A stretch of 64,000 nucleotides of DNA, taken from the NCBI GenBank assembly GCA_964020085.1, contig OZ026600.1:3242901-3306900 (forward strand), read 5' to 3'. The notes beneath the pieces were generated by a model that was not told the origin of the DNA, did not search any database, and saw only the letters and a program-made list of their open reading frames with translations. The DNA comes from Micromussa lordhowensis (taxonomy: Eukaryota; Cnidaria; Anthozoa; Scleractinia; Lobophylliidae). Numbering within the stretch: position 1 is the stretch's first letter; each line of letters begins with the position of its first letter. The translations under genes and the position numbers were made by a program. Of the stretch, positions 34,301 through 47,727 are shown one piece after another.

Positions 34301-37300
34301 ATCCATTCAAATCAAACCCTGCCTGACACAGAAATTGAAAAATTATGCATCAAATGCTTTTGCCTCTTAGCGTTATTTAGTAGACAACTTAAATTAATTA
34401 ACCCTTTCTCTTTTACAACAGGTTCAGTAATCCTCCTTGCGAGGCTCTGGCAACTGAACGGATCAGTGCAGTGCAAAGCGACACATTAGCACAAATCCCC
34501 CCTCATCCCGGGACTTCTCCAGAAACAAAACACTTCCTTTCAGAGAAATAGCTTCTTGTTTTTTTCCAGTCAGAGAGAAGCCAAATTTTTCGCTGTTGGC
34601 GATGTGTCAACAAATTTCGGAAAGTAACAGCCCCCGTTACATTCCATTTTAGCAGGCAAAAGGAGCCACTACTTTCGGGAAGCCATTACTTTCGGATGGT
34701 TAAAAAACATTTGTATGATAATTCACAGTCATTTTAGACAAAGCAGATGTGTAACATGTGAAATTAAAAGTTCTGTTTGTGTATGTTGCCAACTACCCAC
34801 ATAAACAAAGCAGATCGTATACTGTAGTGCAAAAGTATAATGGCCACTTTATATTGCAAATGCAACTGATTACGCTATATTATTTGACACTGCTGCTAGA
34901 CAATTAATACAGCTTATAAATTGCTATGACAGTTTAAAAAAAATTAGTCCAGTTCAGAATAAAGTCACAAATACCTCTTCAAGTTGTTCAGTTCAACAGT
35001 CAGGCTGTTCCATCTGCACTATGCTTGAGATCAGAGAGTTTCTCTTTTAGTGATGCTACTTTTGGGTAGGCTGTTCCTTTCAGGAAGGACCATTTTTTTC
35101 GGGGTTCATTAGGAGGGGGAAAAATTACCTTACTTTTGAAGAGCTGTTATTTTGGGGGATGTGGGGGCGTTTCTTTGGGAATTCTATGGTCATTTTTAAT
35201 GCCAAGTTGTGGACATCATTACCCAGGAAACTTCAGCTGATAGCAGCTCACTAGTAGAGAATTAGTGATATTACATTGTATGGCTGCATGCGTTAATTGT
35301 AAGGGTTTGTTATCCATTATAATGTTCTTCAAAATTTGTGTTTTTAGCAATTGATGGGGATGGAATGCTTTGTGCCCTAACGTTCCAAGATGGTCAAGTG
35401 CGCTTCCAGTCCAAGTTTGTAAACAGTAAACATCGACAAGAAGAAGCTGCCAAGCAAAAGTTCTTGTACCATGGCCAAATGGGGACAAAACCTTCCTATT
35501 CAACGGTGAAATCTCTTGGAACTCTTCTAAGCACTTGGAAATTACCACCAATAACGTTTCGTAATCCTTCCAATACCAACTCATTCTACTGGGGTGGAAA
35601 GGTATGTACATGTCATTTTCAGTGGATATATTTATGAGCTCTGAGCCTTATGGTTTTTAAAAGGACATTATTATCAGTCAGTGGGGGTTTTTGTCACCTG
35701 TTGGTCAAAACAGTGCCAAAAGTTTGACTGAGTACCCATAGTGAATCACGAAATACTCACAGAATCACCAAGTTGAAGACGATACTTGTGCCTTTGAATA
35801 ACATGTGAACTCTGCTCAATCAATGGTTTATGTTTTGCTGCCATCAGTCATCTTTAGTGGACCTCACAGGAAACAAAAGTTTATTTCAAAGGGCAAAGTC
35901 ATGTCTGTGTGTTTTGATTAGTTGATTTCAATCCATTTTGATTATTCTTTTTTCAAGATCTGTTGGTTCTTGTTGTAAATATGAATGACAGCGGCTAAAA
36001 ATGCTAGTTAGGATTGTTAGTCAGGATTTGAACTTCAGAGTTACCCAGGAAACATGTAAAAATCACTTGCTGTTTTTACCATGACTTGTGATGCATTAAA
36101 CCATGTGATCTGTGCCCGTAGTTGTTCATTGACACATGACAATGACAAATAAAATTTAACGTTTTTCGGTTGATCATTTTTCGGTTGATTTCTATAATCA
36201 CCTGTCGAGTAATTATACTAAAACAACATTATTATTTGCCGCAGGCTTGTGAATATTGAATACTCACTTCGCCTTTGGTGAATAATTGTTAAATATAAAC
36301 AGACAACAAAATTCATCATGGTAACCAAGCCAGCTCACTTGCCATGCTCATTTGGAGAGGCCCTAAGTTTGTTCCTACAAGTATTTGAGGAAACACTGTG
36401 TCAATTTTCTGTTGCTAGGTTCTGACATGTTATGAAACAGGAGTGCCTTATTGTCTGGATCCTTACACACTAGAGACACTTGGACCAGAGTATCTGAATG
36501 GTCACTTGAACCTGGGATGCTTTGCCGCACATTTCAGGGTTGATTCTGAAAGAAAGGTACTGGTATTCAATAGTAAATTAACTTTAATTTATGAATTAAG
36601 TTTTTTATGTAAAATGCATGTTCTAAAATTGATATTGAAGTTGTTTTGTAAGTAGCAATATGGAAACACTACTATTTAATGCAATATATCTTATTAATCA
36701 AGTGTGAAGGCTGTAGTGAGAGAACATCGGCCCGAGGTCAGAGTGCAGTGAGGTCCATACAAAAAAGACAGTGGGTTGATATTCTCCCAGTACGGTCTCG
36801 AGCAAGTATTGCTAATAAGAGATTTAATTACGCGACTTAAACTACCAGAAAATCTTCAAGATCATTTGGGACAGTGCCGGTCCAATACTTAGCAATGGAG
36901 CAATCTGATTGGTCGAGTTTAGTTGTTGGCAGGGCTGAACTTAATTAGTCATGCAACAAAATTTATGTATATCATTGCACTTTGTGGCTTTATTTTGTCA
37001 AAAAAATCGGGGTGTAATGACAATATTATTGGTTTTCCAGCTTGTCTTTTGAAAACATTGTGACCAGGATGTATCAGCCTGGAAAGCGTTAAAAATTTCT
37101 CTTGATACCACATTCAGTAAATTGTTAGAACAGTTGGCTGTGAATACAGTACCGCATCAAATTGAAATACCTCACAAAATTCCCCCCTAAAAGTGTCGCT
37201 TGCCTTTCTAATCTGGGAATACAGTAAGTGTTAAAAGATCTCTAAGATCCAACACAACCACTCTTAAAGTTCCACTTGAGATGGGAACATTTCATCATAT

Positions 37301-37978
37301 TGCCAGTACAATATTCAGTCACATGATTTCATAAGACTTATAACTGTATTACACAGTTTTTATTTTTTAATTCAATGCTCATGATTCAGTGGTTATCATT
37401 CAATTAATTAGTTTTACATGAATGTAAATAGGATATAGTGTAGTATAATACTGTAATTTTGCTTCTTATGGTATTAGTAAGGTAGTTAGTTTACTTTCAG
37501 ATGAAGATTTTGTTATTATTATTATAATTATTATTATTATTATCATTATTATCATTTTTTAAAAATAGCTCACAACTTTATTCACAATTAAAAAAGAAAT
37601 GACTTACATAAAAGAAATAAAGATAATATTGATATTAAAAATTCAAATTTTATCATTATTATCATTATTATCATTATTATCATTATTATCATTATTATCA
37701 TTATGATCATTATCATCAATATCATCATTATCATCATTATTATCATTATTATCATTATTATCATTATTATCATTATTATCATTATTATCATTATTATCAT
37801 TATTATCATTATTATCATTATTATCATTATCATCAATATCATCATTATCATCATTATTATCATTATTATCATTATTATCATTATTATCATTATTATCATT
37901 ATTATCATTATGATCATTATCATCAATATCATCATTATCATCATTACCATCATTATTATTATACTAAAACTTTATTAA

Positions 37979-38016
<38 letters not shown>

Positions 38017-41000
38017 CATTACTATGTCTTGCAGACACTTTTTACTTGTAAATACATTTTTATTAATACTACACGTACAAAGAACTAGCAAGATTTTAGT
38101 ATTTTTAGTTTTTTAATAGCTTTGTTATTACTGTTATTTTTTTATCCCAGATTTTCGCTGATTATATATCATTATTATTATCATTATTATTATCATTATT
38201 ATTATCATTATTATTATTGATATTATTATTATTATTATCATTATTATTATTATTATTATTATTGTTATTATTATTATGATTATTATTAGTATCATTATTA
38301 AAAAGCTAAAAAGCTGCATAAGAACTGGGGATAGGATGAGTAAGGACTGTCCATAGACCAGCTTGTGTGTGTGCCTTTATTTTTCAGCGACTCGTGTGCA
38401 TAAGTATGCGGCCAGGATTTGCACAGAAGTCTCCCAGCCTGGTAGTGTATGAATTTGACCCATCATGGAATTTGTGTCAAAAACAAATCCATCATATTGA
38501 AGGTTTGAATTACGCACACGACTTTGTCCTGTTACCTGACTGCTATGTGTTCCACATGACACCATTTGTCAAGGCAACCTGGTGGATGACCGCAAAGATC
38601 TTGTTAGGATGGAGTTCGCCAGGAGATGGAATGAGGTATTACCCAGAGCTTCCTTCACGCTTTGTTATCATACCGCGACATACAAGTGGTGACAGTGTAG
38701 GGGTGATGTTTGTGGACACAGATCCTTGTCATGTAAGTTCAAACCATAGTTCAAACCAAGAGCATGCCTGTAGTGAACAGTCTTCTTGTGCTGATGTAAT
38801 ACTGTTTCAGTACATTTATCAAGTAGATTCCATGTTGTCTTGTGTATCACAGTTGACGCCACATTTTGTTAATGCGAAAAAAGTGGCACATGAAGCGTTC
38901 GCTGAATGTGCCTCTGATATTCTTGGTCATTCTTACCACATTTTTTATTGAAGTACATTTTTATTGGCTCTTTTGAGAGTCTTTACATTCATTCCTCGAC
39001 AAGTTTTCTGTTAATGAAAGAGCACCCTTCCCAAGGGATTACGCATCACCAGTTTCCTGCCTAAGAGGCAATGAGCATTGACGTTTTCGCTTATATTTGC
39101 ATTCCTTGACCTGCAGAGTATATTTCCCTGGAGAAGACCGCAGAAGGCGGTCGTAAATTTAGTTTTAACGTTTTTTTTTTTTAGATCTGTTTAAACTCCT
39201 CTTTTTAAATTTTTACATCTCCTTGTGATCTTGTACTGAACAAATGTATGACAACCTGGAATCTAATTGTAAATTCTATAATTAAGAAACAACTAGACGC
39301 ATATTTGCGTTCACTCGGGCTTTATGTTTGGGAGAAACTCTGGTTTTTTTCGACATAGTTTCGCAAGGATTTATCTTGTAATTGTTTCTGTATCGGTATG
39401 TTGAAAATGCAGGGTTATTACTTATGTATACAAGCAGAAGTTTGAAAACATAGTTGTTATGTAGGCTGAAGACATGTTCCTGGGCTTTTTCAAAATGTTA
39501 GGAGTTATCTCTTTTTTCATTTTTATGCGAAAGTTCAGCGTAGCGTGACATATTGCATATATTGTTACATCTACGCGAAAACGCGACTCTTGCTTGCAGC
39601 ATATATATATGGAGGTGATGCATTCGGCCGCCTGTGATTAATATAGAATTTATCTAACATACAACTTAAAGGTAACCGGAAGGTAAAGTAAGTGAAGTTA
39701 ACTTAAAGCAAAGTGGAGTGTTTATCAGAAGCAAACCTAAGCGCGGAGTTACTGCTTACATAATCATTCGTCTACGTGGGAGGCATTTTTCGGAGTTTCA
39801 AGTTTCACTCCTGTGATTAAATATTCATTTCGGAACAAACATCGACAAAACGAAAACATCGACAAAGAGAATTTATACGAACAATTTTTGATAAAGACTG
39901 CAAGATTTTATACATCAATCCTTTCGATTACCAAATTTTGAGGGAATCGGAGGTATATTTATGTATCGTTAAGTTTTTCTATTTTCTTTCGTTAACATTA
40001 CGTAACTCAGTTGATATAGCATGTTTCTCGATGAAAGGTTCACTCATAAATGTTCGCTCATAAAGAGAACTCTCGTAAGGTTTGCGGACCAACCCGTTCC
40101 GAAAGCGCTCCTCATCTTTTAGTGTGGATCTACCGCAAACGCTGTGTGCACATTTTGTATCCGTTTTGTATCCGTACGCAGTATTTGTGCTGATCTTCCT
40201 CCGCATAAACTCTTCTCCGTCCGCCATTACACCATGCCATGTGCTCATCGATAAAATCTTCGCGCATGCGTATTAATTACAGAATTGCAAACTGTGGCTG
40301 AACGAAAAAAAAAAAAAAAAACGAAGCCGAAATTTCAACTCGGGCGTTTCCTTTGGAAAGCCCGAGTAAAAAAAAAAAACGAAGCCGAAATTTCAACTCG
40401 GGCGTTTCCTTTGGAAAGCCCAAGTAAAAAGAATGTTAATGACGTCATCTATGCGTCTGTACGCCAATAGATGATAAGTAAGAACCAATCAAAATACAAG
40501 AGTAGAGTGCAAAAGACATACCTCATTTGAGACCAAAATTGCCAAAATCGATACCCTATTTCTGACCAAAACGCTAAAAATCCATACCCTTTGGCGCCGC
40601 ACACACCTATTAGCCCACACAAGGGAGTATACCCGGAATAAAAACACGTCTTTTTCTGCTTCTCCCTTCGGCGCAACACAACAGTAGTAAGAGCACCTTA
40701 TTGCTCTTTTTTCAGATCTTCCATTTTGGCACAGCCCAGCAGGTTGGCAACAAGATCGAATTCTCCGCTGTGTGTTTGGACACCAACTTTGACATGACTT
40801 TCGACAGTGAGATCTGGCTGGCCAACGCCTCCGTGTCCCCAGGCCTCGCTTACAGCTTCACCATCGACCTGGCCTCAAAGTGCTGTACTCGAAACCAAAT
40901 CGATCGCGCAAGCGTGGAATTCCCGTCCACGCATCCTTACAGGCACGGAATACGTGGCACACGTTATAACTACTTCATGGCGTGCGATAGACCTGGGTTT

Positions 41001-42487
41001 AACCTCCCTTACCGCGACGTGGTTAAGGTAAAACAATGGGTTGTGGCAATTCCGAGTTGCTTTTTACCTCGTTTTCAAAACGAGTCCTGGTCACGCTAGT
41101 GACGTTGTGAGCCAAGACTCGTTTTCAAACAGAGGTAAAAGCATTAACATCAACAAATGAATAAAGGGGGTAAGTTTCTAAAGAAAGTGTGGTACTGCGT
41201 CGGTGGGGAGTATCAAAAGATAATTTGGTTTTATCAACTGAGTTGATAATGTGAATTGGCCACCGTAAAGAGATTCGAAAGTTGACGTTTCCAGCGTTAG
41301 CCCTTCGTGGGAGCGAATTGAGGAGTTGTGGGTTGTGTGTGGTTTATATACAGAAAGATGATTGGTTGGTGCATGGTAACGTGAAAAGCAACAATAAATT
41401 AGTGGAACGAAAAGCGTTCGTTAATACCGTGAGGACGTGAGGATTAAAAATGCCGATTTGAAAAATAAATTTTTGTTCTAGAGTTTTGCGGCTTTCCGTG
41501 CTTCCCTGACCGAGGGAAAGGCCGCAGACTGCCATATGTTGCTTAGAATGATTCGGCAGATTAAAGTGTCCCGCGACCGTTTTGGATGCATTTTTGTCGT
41601 CTTTCTCTACTTCACCGTGTTCTCGGAATCGGTCGCCTAGTCGTCTCCCTGTTTCGCCGATGTATAACTTTTTGCAAAGAGTGCAAGTTATGCAGTAGAT
41701 GACAGTGGCTGAGGTAGAGGTGAAATGATTAGTGGTCTTGATAGACCGCTTGGATCCCGATATTTTCTCAACGTTGCGAATGAAAGGACATGTTTTGCAT
41801 CGTGCGCGTGCGCTTTTAAAAGTTCCGGGTTGATCACTTGTTTGGAATCCACATCTGACTGAAAAGTTGTCCCGTTTGAATGAAATTAATGGAGGTTGCG
41901 AATAGATTCTACCAGTATCGGCTTGACTTCGAGGGTACCACGCACCTCGTTCTCAGGGCTTTTCCAAACTTCCATGGGGAAAGTCCAGGGTGCGAGGATT
42001 TTAATATCTGAGTTAGTTATTGTTGTGGTTATAGTTTATATTAGACAAAAAAGAAAAGTTGTGTTTCATTTAAATGTTGCTTTAACAGGTTTTTAGCATG
42101 CACCTCCCTCGAATATAAAAGCGCCAAGGGCTTTTTCGAGTAAATCTAGCCAACAAAGATTCGATCTTTTTCTTCGTTTTGCAGTTAAACGCTGAAAATG
42201 GTCATCGTCAAGTCTGGTACTCACACGGCTGCCTTGGCGAACCCGTTTTCGTGCCCCGACAGGGTTACGAGTCCTGGCGAGAAGGCGACGAAGATGATGG
42301 ATACGTCATCGTTCAGGTGTATATCCCCGACAGTCACCTGACCGAGTTCTGTGTGCTGGACGCTAAGGATGTCGGGAAGGGACCTCTGGCGAGAATCAAA
42401 CTGAAGCACCATGTGCCTTATGGTTTCCATGGCACCTTTACTCCTGAGGTCTTTACTAATGGGCCTAGGCTGGTTTCAAAGTTGTGA
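31328..42487 (+). CDS. Carotenoid oxygenase family enzyme (non-haem iron), six exons
   Basis: Exons 31328-31535, 35348-35601, 36419-36556, 38388-38732, 40716-41027, 42185-42487 join in phase at AG/GT sites to give 519 residues, the normal family length. Members cleave carotenoid or apocarotenoid double bonds oxidatively. The four iron-binding histidines fit family motifs: H192 (AAHF), H244 (AHDF), H318 (IFHF) and H501 (PYGFHGTF). Other marks are 'LRGTLFRNGPG', 'HPIDGDGML' (spanning the exon 1/2 junction), 'SEIW', 'GEPVFVPR' and 'EDDGYVIVQVY'. The last two recall cyanobacterial and plant-type apocarotenoid oxygenases more than vertebrate BCO1/RPE65, a judgement from motifs only. Start: ATG 31328 in 'accaatATGgcg'; an in-frame ATG at 31259 would add 23 residues. 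No signal peptide is seen, so it is probably cytosolic. Substrate unknown. A possible AATAAA is at 43120. Confidence 0.92.
31940..32125. mobile_element. Palindromic MITE in carotenoid oxygenase intron 1
   Basis: The ends 'aatagagcactttt' and 'aaaagtgctctatt' are inverted repeats. Inner arms 'ggagggttgggagaattc' and 'gaattctcccaaccctcc' pair perfectly. Confidence 0.75.
32394..32558. mobile_element. Palindromic MITE
   Basis: Arms from 'gtaatcatacggtttttctc' and from 'tttttcaaaaagctgaaatt' are repeated inverted in the right half, with a GC-rich centre near 32466-32482. Downstream, 32758-32817 holds three tandem copies of an 18-bp unit 'ttgcactggtgttacact'. Confidence 0.8.
33026..33664. mobile_element. 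Repeat family shared with 17588-18227, copy 2, with clear TIRs
   Basis: Starts 'taaggtgattcccg' and ends 'cgggaatcacctta', perfect inverted repeats of 14 bases. Inside are 'gcattgcgcattcctactgc', alternating gcgcgc, and 'caagcacggtgacccc' twice. The 17588-18227 copy shares these blocks. No transposase frame is visible. Confidence 0.8.
33924..34113. mobile_element. Palindromic MITE with 'ctaaaggcc' ends
   Basis: The left arm, 'ctaaaggcctgtttacac' then 'gtcgcggcaactcaatgc', is repeated inverted at the right, ending 'gtgtaaacgggcctttag'. Confidence 0.85.
37500..38300. repeat. ATT/ATC microsatellite and minisatellite block
   Basis: Long runs of 'attatc', 'att' and 'atc' units at about 37510-37558, 37652-37970, 37978-38012 and 38168-38300. 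At 37690-37970 a longer period, containing 'gatcattatcatcaatatca', occurs twice. The block ends about 90 bases before carotenoid oxygenase exon 4. The poly-Ile and Met-Ile frames across it are artefacts. Confidence 0.95.
40303..40432. repeat. Tandem duplication of a 66-bp poly-A-linked unit
   Basis: Two adjacent copies of 'acgaagccgaaatttcaact' plus 'cgggcgtttcctttggaaag', each preceded by a run of 13 or more A. They lie in carotenoid oxygenase intron 4. Confidence 0.85.
41200..41910 (-). mobile_element. Penelope-like retroelement 3' part with intact GIY-YIG domain
   Basis: The minus strand is open for about 180 codons from near 41910 to 41344, without needing a Met start. Visible in order: 'SVRCGFQTSDQPGTF', 'ARARCKTCPFIRNVEK', 'VIYCITCTLCKKLYIGETGR', 'RLGDRFREHGEVEKDDKNAS', 'HFNLPNHSKQHMAVCGLSLG' and 'STESRKTLEQKFIFQIG'. 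This is the GIY-YIG endonuclease end of a Penelope-like element. It is followed by a 3' UTR with 'gttgataatgtg'-type words. The reverse transcriptase part is absent here. It lies in carotenoid oxygenase intron 5, antisense to the gene. Confidence 0.85.
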
Positions 42488-42744
42488 TAAAGGAACTTCT
42501 AGAAAAGTTCTAGAAAAGCCGCCGTTTTCGACAGCATTAAAAAACTAAGGGGCACCTAAGTTAAATTATTTAATTCGACTGAACTTTTCCATAGAATTTC
42601 TTTGTCATTTGCTGTCTGTGTACGATGAACTTTACATAATTTTGAGTCTATGAATGATTTGATCATTTTAGCTGCAGAGGGGACGCGATAGAGCGTTTTC
42701 ATCTGACGTGTCGGCGGCATGTTGATGTGGAAAGATTTTCTTCT

Positions 42745-43160
42745 GTTTGGGAGCACCGATATTGCCACTGAGAACACGCTCCTGTATGTCAAAATTGACG
42801 AGAAAAAGTAATGTAGTTTTTATTTGTTTCAAGTGTTAACAAGTTTGAGAATATTTACGGGGGAGGGGAGGTTGGGGTTGGGTAGAGGGTTATACAAAAA
42901 CAGCCCTCTATCGGAGAGAAATCAACAATCGAAGGAATCGTGTTTTTTCTGAGTTATGTTTGGGATATAACCTACTGTTTGGGAGCACCAATATTTATCA
43001 AGGAGAAAAAAACTCTTTGCTCCAAAACTGACGACAGAAAGTAACATGGTTTCAGTTGTTTTAAGGGGGGTTGGGTTTGGGTAAAAGCCCTCTAATTGGG
43101 GGGTAGGGCTTCGGAGAGAAATAAACAATCTTAGGAAACGTTTATTTTTTCTGAGTAATG
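42745..43160. repeat. Diverged tandem duplication downstream of carotenoid oxygenase
   Basis: Two units of about 200-230 bp share 'tgtttgggagcaccgatatt', 'gacgaGAAAAAGTAA'-like words, a G-rich 'ggttgggtt' stretch, 'agccctcta' and 'cggagagaaat.aacaatc'. They lie in the probable 3' UTR, since a candidate AATAAA is at 43120. Confidence 0.7.
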
Positions 43161-43884
43161 CACCAGAATTTCTGCTTTCTGTTCACGGAATCGCTAATGG
43201 TTTTCACGAGGTTATTTAAACACGATTGTAACTTAAACTACAGTTGACAAAATTAAAAATAACCTGCCTTTTGAATTTTGTGCAAGGTATCTTCTGTGTG
43301 TGCTAAAAACAGAAAACGCGCGCGCGAACTTGATGAGAACTTGAGCCATAGTTATTCAACAAATGTGCAACAAGCTCAAGTGCAGTGGACCTCACGCGAC
43401 CTCAACCAGCCTCAACTGAGGGTCTCGGATTTCGTTGGAGCCAGTCATAAAAGTGCTTATTGAAGTCAGGCAACGTTTCTCACTAGAGAAGGCATTATTA
43501 TTTATAATTGCAAAAACATATCAGATTAACATAGGGGAAAATTTGAACATTTTGTGTCTTCAAGCTTTTCATTTGGCGCCAAAAATGGGTCGCCCGCGTT
43601 CGGCAAGGCGGTTTTCGATCGCTGTCGCCAGGTAGGAAAATAGCTTTGTCATTTCCAACAAAATTTTCTCTATTCCTTGTCAAATCAAATCTGGAATTCT
43701 CGAGTTAATCATTAGAAGAAGCCAAGGCAGCTTTATTATTGTCTTCATTTTTTGTCAGCTGCGAATAAAAAGACTATTATCGTGTCGTTTCGGTAGGACA
43801 GCTCGCCGGTTTCGACTGCCGCTCGTACTGCGGGCACAGGCATCCAGCAACTAATTTTGGTATAAGTCGGGAGGTATATCAGAA

Positions 43885-44001
43885 CACTTAATGACTGGCC
43901 CCTCGAGAAACAGTGAGTTTTGTTTCCCCTCGACCCTCAATAACATTGAGGTTCTCAGGGAAACAAAACTCATTGTTTCCCTTGGGGCCAGCCATTAAGT
44001 G
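43885..44001. repeat. Palindrome
   Basis: 'cacttaatgactggccc' at left faces 'ggggccagccattaagtg' at right. Inner arms 'gagttttgtttccc' and 'gggaaacaaaactc' also pair. Confidence 0.75.
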
Positions 44002-47000
44002 CTTACTGGTGTGTTAGAGGGGAAAGTTGAAAAGACTGATCCCCGCTCCGCGGACTACCCTACGGACTACTCCGCGGACTACCCTATGGACTACCCCCAC
44101 GGACTACCCTAATTAAACAACCAAATTTACTTTAACGGGTGAAAGAGACACAAGAAGCCTTTACTTGCTTCACCTACACGATCATAACTGTATGAATATC
44201 AGGTATGATAATTCACATTATCAACCCAGTTGGTAAAACCAAATTATCGAATAACTTATAATTACCTATCATTTATAGTTTTGAAAATAAGACTTCGGCA
44301 TCTTCTGCCTGACTTAGCGAGCGTTTTCGAAAAAACTGCGGGTGAAGTTTCAAGATGTCAAAATGCAACAAAAGCAAACTTATTTTAAACTGTGATTGAA
44401 AAACTGTGGTCACAAGACTTCAGTAAATGATATCTTGGTCTTAAGTGAACCTCATAACATCTAATTACCTCGAGTGAGAATCTCAGAGGAATCGCTCCTT
44501 TTTGACTTAAAAAACGTCAGCTTGAGTAACATCTTGTTTGGGGTGTCATCTTTGCACGTTAGAAATTGTTACTTAGAAAAATATCGCTGGTGAATTACAG
44601 TCAAGCGCTACGCATAAAACGACGATTGCTACAAATCTGATTGGAGACTGTCGTAAAAACTGAACGGGATAAAGAAAAGAGATTGACTCGAGCAAGGGTA
44701 AATCGAAGTCTGCGCGAGTCATTGGCTCCTTTTTTATGCGGAATTCTTGGTATTTCATAAATTAACAATTTTTATGGAAGAAAAAAGGAAAATATTCAAG
44801 CTGTAATTTTTGTCTTCAGCAAAAGACATCGTATGATTGAAGCGCTTTCTTGTAGCGACGAGTTAAAACCTCGCAAGATAACCTGCTCATCTGCCGATCA
44901 AATCAAATCACAGCGTATGTACCATAATATAATGTAGTTTTTCGGCCTCATCCAGTCATCGACGAATTCGAAGAGGAAAAAGGAAGTTTTACAGTTCTTA
45001 GGTTGTACTTGCCATCAACAATCAACTTCTTTTCGCTTACTACCCTTACTGTCAATTTAAGCGGTAAAAAGAAACGGTATTAAAGGGTTTGATCAGATGT
45101 TCGAAAGAAGTGAACACGATAATTATATGATTTGATAAAATCTTACACGCCTGGCAACACATTGTTACTGTCCGCAGTCTTCGCCTTTTCGTGTTGTTGT
45201 TGTGTTTTTTTTCATTTCTCTCTCTCTCTCTCACCTCGATGGCTAGAGGTCCGATACCTCTTCATGGAGTAGGGGTGATGCAGTGCTAAAAGCTTTCGTC
45301 TCTCAGCGACGCCGACCAGGGTTGATCTGAGTTTGTTATTTGCACCGAGAAGATGTTTCTTGAGGTTCCCTCGATCTAGTCTTCCTAACTCCAAAAAAAA
45401 AATCAAATTTCTATTCGATCTTCTGGTGTGCGTCACCGATTAGTAACTAAGCATTTTAGGCATGCTAGAAGCACAGTTTTTCTTTATTTTATTATTTTTG
45501 CACTGAGACTGGTAAAAAGCTCAGGTACCAAGTGAATATCGTAGTTTGTTTTGATCTTGTCATCACTTATCCACCCTGAAAACAAGCGGGACAAGACCAA
45601 GATAGATCTTCTATATCACTGTCTTTTATATCAAGCTTCCTCGACCATTACTTGACTAATCTAATCGCGAGAAGTGATAAGAAATGTTCCTAACCAGCGC
45701 GCTCATGAGAAAGCAGTCAAGTGTTTGAAATACCGATTTCAGGAAGTCCTCTAAATACTGACGCTTCGATTCAGCAATGCAAAAATTGAGTATAAAAACG
45801 AAGAATTTAGAAATGGAATAAAATTAAATTGTTTAACAAATAGTAAGCTTATGATCGAGGCATAAATTCCGACTGAATATGATGAGCATGCCATATATAT
45901 AAATTTTTTAATTTTGTTCTTTTTTGCAGGTGGAAATCATCCGAGCGCGGGTCCTAATTGTTCTTAAAATAAGATCGAAATTGCAGTTTACTTTATTGAT
46001 ATCTCAATACGCTAAAACTTCTTCCGGTACTGTGGAGCGTATAGTTTATCACTCTTTCCTTTTCTTGCAAATCGTTTTTTCCTGGTGATAACGTTCCGTG
46101 TAAAATCTCTGAAATCTCCGCTTACCGTTACTTTTATTACCGGCAGTTAATTTCCGATTCAAACTGAGAATTGAAAACTCTTTCGCACGAGAACACATCC
46201 TTCATACGACAAAACCGACACTAGCAATTTAACAAAATACCCGCAACGATCTCTCTAGATCTTTCTATGACGAATGCCTTTTAACTGGGCAACTTGATCT
46301 CAGTCAAATGGCTTTTTGATCGCTGTGAAAAAAACTACTAAATGAGCTATCAAATAAGATGAGGGATCCAGTACTTAAAAATGAAAACATACCGCGGCTT
46401 CTTTGTTGTAACACTCACTCAGTGCAGTACAAAGACCTGAAGTAATGTGCAGATGGAAAGTGATGAAATGTGATTTCAAAGATATAAACAGCGTTTTTTC
46501 ACGTCCGTTAATCGTACAATTCTTTTATCTGCATTTACAATTGAAGATCAGGAGTTAGCGTACATCGCACACTAACCACCGGATTTAACTTTAGTGGGCT
46601 TCGTCAAAACCTTTTCGCATTTTTTATCTTTGAACCTTGCTGGGGAAGTAATTAGGCGCACTTTTTTTCTTCTCTTTATTACAAGTGCAAATAAGGGATT
46701 CTCTGTCTACCATGAATAAAATTCAAGTGTAAAATTGTCTCAAAATGCTTGAATTGAATTACGCGCGGCTTCAATTCCAATGTAAAATTCTACAACGTTT
46801 CGACGGCTTTCCGTGTTGTGTAGCCTAATACTTTTTTAGGATCTGTAATGAACTGAAAGGCGTTGCGTACGTAGAAGATTAATTCTTTGTCCTGTTTTAG
46901 TTAAAGCGGCAGAAATCAAACTTATATTCTAGCCGTGGCTTGACGCAAATTTGCAAAATTATTCAAACCGTTCTTTATTACGCACAATGGGCTCCAACCA

Positions 47001-47727
47001 ATTTCTTGCGTCGAAGCGATCGTAAAAATAAAATGACCAACAAAGCATTGCTTACACTGTCGTAGAGCGATCGAACAACCCCGTAATTAATTGCTCTGCT
47101 TTTGTTTTTTTTTCTGTTGTGTGAATGGTGCGTTCACAACAATAAAAGCGATAAAGTTCTCTTAATGTCCCTATAAAACTGAAACGAAGAGCGTCAAGTG
47201 AATCATACTTCAACCAAGGTGAGTGAACATTTAGCTGGAACGATTGAAATCTTCTGCGATCATGGTAAGTCCAATTTTGCACAAATCCATAGAGATTTCA
47301 TAACAGGTTTTTCATTTTGCCTGGAGAATTAAGCTTTACGGAACACGCACATAGAAAAAAGCCCGTCCTGACTTTAATATCATTTGCTTGTGTCAGAACT
47401 TAGCTTCTAAAACCCTGCGTTTATTGAGGTGTAAATTTCGCTCAGCCATTCCAAAGAGAGGCGGATGCGGATTTAGCCAGCAGCCACTCAATCATTTCAG
47501 AGATCGAGCCACAACACATTCGGTTAAACAGTATTAAACAGTAAAAACTTTGCGGTGATGGATGAAACTAGAAACTTAAAAGAAACTAGAAACTTTTTTC
47601 GATAAAAACTGGCACGCGTATTGGCAACAATGCCCACCGAATTTAACTGGAAACCATTTCTTAATAGCTGTTATCGGAGTTGAGCCCGCTGTCAAATATT
47701 CCTTTGTTTAGAGCGGCACACAAACGA

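Noticed and set aside
37588..37978. Poly-Ile and Met-Ile frames
   Set aside because: They are translations of the ATT/ATC microsatellite.
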